Positions 62,348 to 64,000 of a stretch of DNA of 64,000 bases are shown here, piece by piece; position 1 is the first letter of the stretch, and every line of letters begins with the position of its first letter. Source of the DNA: an uncultured Poribacteria bacterium (GTDB lineage: Bacteria; Poribacteria; WGA-4E; WGA-3G); contig OY282383.1 in the NCBI GenBank assembly GCA_958295855.1, forward strand, positions 1,902,481-1,966,480. The letters are read 5' to 3'. Below the pieces are notes generated by a model. The model was not told where the DNA came from and did no database searches. It saw only the letters and a program-made list of their open reading frames with translations. Position numbers and translations under genes: made by a program.

Positions 62348-62926
62348 CTATATTCCAGCCCTTAAATAGACAGGAACCGTGTCATCTGCCTGTATGTCCC
62401 AGTACTGTGGATACTTCGGGTTAAGTCTTCCTTCGACAAGGTCACCTCCAAAAACTTCGCGCTCTACCACAGCAAGGTTATGGATATTCTTTTTTGCCAA
62501 TTTAGGAAAGTCAATATCGATGACCTTTGGATTCATGTGGTGGACATCATTCCGGAAACTCTTCCAGATTTGTTTGGAAGCATCCAGGCAAAACTGGGGA
62601 AGGATACCGTGTGAAGCGAGAGTTGTTAACAAGTCACAATAGTTACCCAGATGGATGTTGTTTCGACGAGCGACAAATTTGAAAATGCCTTCATTAACCG
62701 CCTGCGTTGCCATAACAGTAGCAATGAAGTGGCCATCACGGTAGAGATGTATGCATTCCGTAGAAGCACGAGCGAAATAATGGTCACCGATGATTCGCTG
62801 CCGATCGACTTCAAGATAACGGTCTACTCGTTCATTACGCGTTCGTTCATCAAGTTGGCGGAAATCCTTAATCAGTTGAAACCGACGCATTTCCTGCCTT
62901 GATTTCTCCATATCTATAGTTTTCAT
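62348..62926 (-). CDS. HEPN-like protein
   Basis: 192 residues, all-helical in appearance and unrecognised by name. IWKSFRNDVHHMNPKVIDID contains a HEPN-like R-N-x2-H motif (R125, H129/H130), and TECIHLYRDGHFIATVMATQ fits the preceding helices. The ATG at 62926 has a perfect GGGAGG 6-7 bases upstream. The frame continues upstream into a serine-protease remnant, giving an apparent 238-residue chimera from a GTG at 63064, but the strong internal ribosome site supports this start. HEPN proteins are often toxins or RNases; no partner antitoxin is seen. Could also be a DUF4145-like accessory protein. Confidence 0.55.
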   Translation of the reverse strand: MKTIDMEKSRQEMRRFQLIKDFRQLDERTRNERVDRYLEVDRQRIIGDHYFARASTECIHLYRDGHFIATVMATQAVNEGIFKFVARRNNIHLGNYCDLLTTLASHGILPQFCLDASKQIWKSFRNDVHHMNPKVIDIDFPKLAKKNIHNLAVVEREVFGGDLVEGRLNPKYPQYWDIQADDTVPVYLRAGI

Positions 62927-62944
62927 CCTCCACCTCCCGTAAAA

Positions 62945-63094
62945 ATCGATGGTAGCTGCATCTTCGATGATGTGATAATTGGTAGCAATCCGGTTGGGTT
63001 TGACGAAGAAGCCTCCGCCGAATCCGAGGATTTTGCCTGTGCTATCCTTCGTTTCTAGGTACACCGTAGCGGTTAACGCTTTTTCGGCAATATG
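62945..63094 (-). pseudogene. N-terminal fragment of a trypsin-like protease
   Basis: Reads HIAEKALTATVYLETKDSTG and FGGGFFVKPNRIATNYHIIE, matching the mature start and catalytic-His region of S1C proteases like the gene at 61173. A TAG precedes it, so there is no signal peptide, and the Asp and Ser regions are absent: the frame runs into the HEPN-like gene. A decayed duplicate or a recombination scar. Confidence 0.65.
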
Positions 63095-63195
63095 CTATTA
63101 TCTAAAGTTTCTGGTACTTTACAGCGAATCGTTATAAGAATAGCGGGAACCGGAGTCCCCGCTGGATGCCATTGGCACTTCGTTCCAGATAGGGG

Positions 63196-63927
63196 TTAGG
63201 CCTCGTCATCGGATTTTTCTGGCGGTGTGTGTTTGGACGGATCGAAATACGAGACATATTTGAGGCCGTTCCGCTTGTCCTCTTCCTCGCCCGCTTTCAA
63301 ATACGCGTAGTATTCGTCCAGGGAGTCGTATTTAGCACTTATCTCTGCTTTGATACGATAACATTCTTCGAGGATAGGGTCCGTGTACGTTTCAGGGTCG
63401 AACTCTGGGTGCTTTTCAGGGGTCTCTTTCATCTGAATGTCCTCCATTACTTCTAAAGGTGTGCAGATAGTTATCGGTTGAAAACCTGCCGCTTGGCAAA
63501 CGTGGTTGATATGCTCGCGCTTGTTCTTATTCACAATATGCTTATGGTTCCACGATACCAAGTAGTTAACACCATGAACCGTTGCAATAGCGATATGCTG
63601 TGCATCTTGTTCAGAATTTCCGGGCACTGCACCAGCATCTAGCAATCTTTGTGCAAGCATACCCGCCTCCGGTAACATTTCTAATATCGTTAGAGATGAT
63701 ACAACTTCAAGTCGTCGCTGCGCCGCGGTTGCATCGCCCTGTCGAATCTCGTCGCGAACTATACGTGAAATAACGAACTCAAATCTATTTGCATAGTCCT
63801 CCCACAGCTGCCGACTCGCTCTTTGCCAAGATGCTAAGATTGGATTGTCACTAGGTCACGCCACCAAGTAGCTAACAACGGTTGACTCAAGATAGATTTT
63901 CGACTTTACTGCGATATATTTTAGCAT
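63196..63927 (-). pseudogene. PIN-domain toxin gene with an in-frame TGA and a fused antitoxin-like tail
   Basis: From the ATG at 63927 the frame reads AVKSKIYLESTVVSYLVA, then TGA (63856-63858, codon 24), then in the same frame PSDNPILASWQRASRQLWED and onward: a normal PIN domain with NSEQDAQHIAIATVHGVNYL and VSWNHKHI. PIN proteins of this class normally have Arg (CGA) at the TGA position, so one C-to-T change explains the stop. The part after MKETPEKHPEFDPETYTDPI, to the end at 63196, resembles the small protein usually encoded beside such PIN toxins, here fused in frame. A shorter product from the ATG at 63678 would lack the first catalytic Asp region. Confidence 0.7.
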
Positions 63928-64000
63928 AAGATTCTGTTTCTTTCAAATTAAATCTCGCGCATTGGAAACTTCTAGGACTTTACAAGTGACTGTTCACAAA

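Noticed and set aside
62348..63064. A single 238-residue protease-HEPN fusion protein
   Set aside because: The protease part is a fragment and a strong ribosome site lies directly before the internal ATG at 62926.
1..64000. tRNA or rRNA genes
   Set aside because: No cloverleaf-like or conserved rRNA segments were recognised by eye; a dedicated tRNA search would settle it.

Overview
The window looks like a chromosomal piece of an uncultured, moderate-GC, Gram-negative-type bacterium, most likely from or near Candidatus Poribacteria (sponge- or seawater-associated). This is inferred from gene content, not from a marker gene. It holds three phytanoyl-CoA dioxygenase-like (PhyH) genes, three Gfo/Idh/MocA oxidoreductases, three kinase-FGE-sulfatase fusions, LamG, PA14 and lamin-tail proteins, a DUF4159 protein and Omp85-type outer-membrane proteins. 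No rRNA, tRNA, CRISPR array or intact transposase was recognised.

Layout. (1) 1-11.2 kb: an M48 membrane protease, then minus-strand housekeeping genes: a ZapA-like protein, aroE, a fused indolepyruvate:ferredoxin oxidoreductase, recN, nadK, a DUF368 undecaprenyl-phosphate translocase-type protein and a decayed GT2 glycosyltransferase. (2) 11.2-17.4 kb: a nucleoside hydrolase, a PhyH gene, and a compact restriction-modification operon made of a nuclease-methylase fusion, a HEPN-like protein and an HsdS-type specificity subunit. (3) 17.7-26.6 kb: recG, a deoxyhypusine-synthase-like gene, smc, comF and a hydrolase remnant. (4) 26.9-32.1 kb: three tandem Ser/Thr kinase-FGE-sulfatase paralogues. 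Their C-termini carry the signature of diversity-generating retroelement (DGR) variable regions. The third has lost key kinase residues. No reverse transcriptase or template repeat lies in the window. (5) 32.6-37.4 kb: sugar metabolism, with two Gfo/Idh/MocA genes, an L-rhamnose isomerase-type gene and a PhyH gene. (6) 37.4-53.4 kb: cell-envelope genes, namely a membrane-anchored sigma factor with an outer propeller, an Omp85 / TonB-like-PA14 / Omp85 / DUF4159 operon, and a 1,415-residue secreted protein. (7) 54-64 kb: a phosphoglucomutase-family gene, a tandem hairpin array, a secreted propeller, Gfo/Idh/MocA, LamG and PhyH genes, then decaying accessory genes (TIR-like CAP12 fragment, S1C protease and protease fragment, HEPN-like gene, PIN gene with a nonsense codon).

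Two genome-scale patterns stand out. First, several families of short palindromic repeats are scattered between genes, and also appear to sit in frame inside aroE, the indolepyruvate oxidoreductase, recN, smc, comF, the sigma-propeller gene and one Omp85 gene, adding short peptides. Second, two unrelated secreted proteins share the C-terminal motif GKLTTTWG followed by basic residues, which may be a sorting signal. The most exciting system is the kinase-FGE cluster with hypervariable C-termini; the RM operon with an embedded HEPN protein is second.
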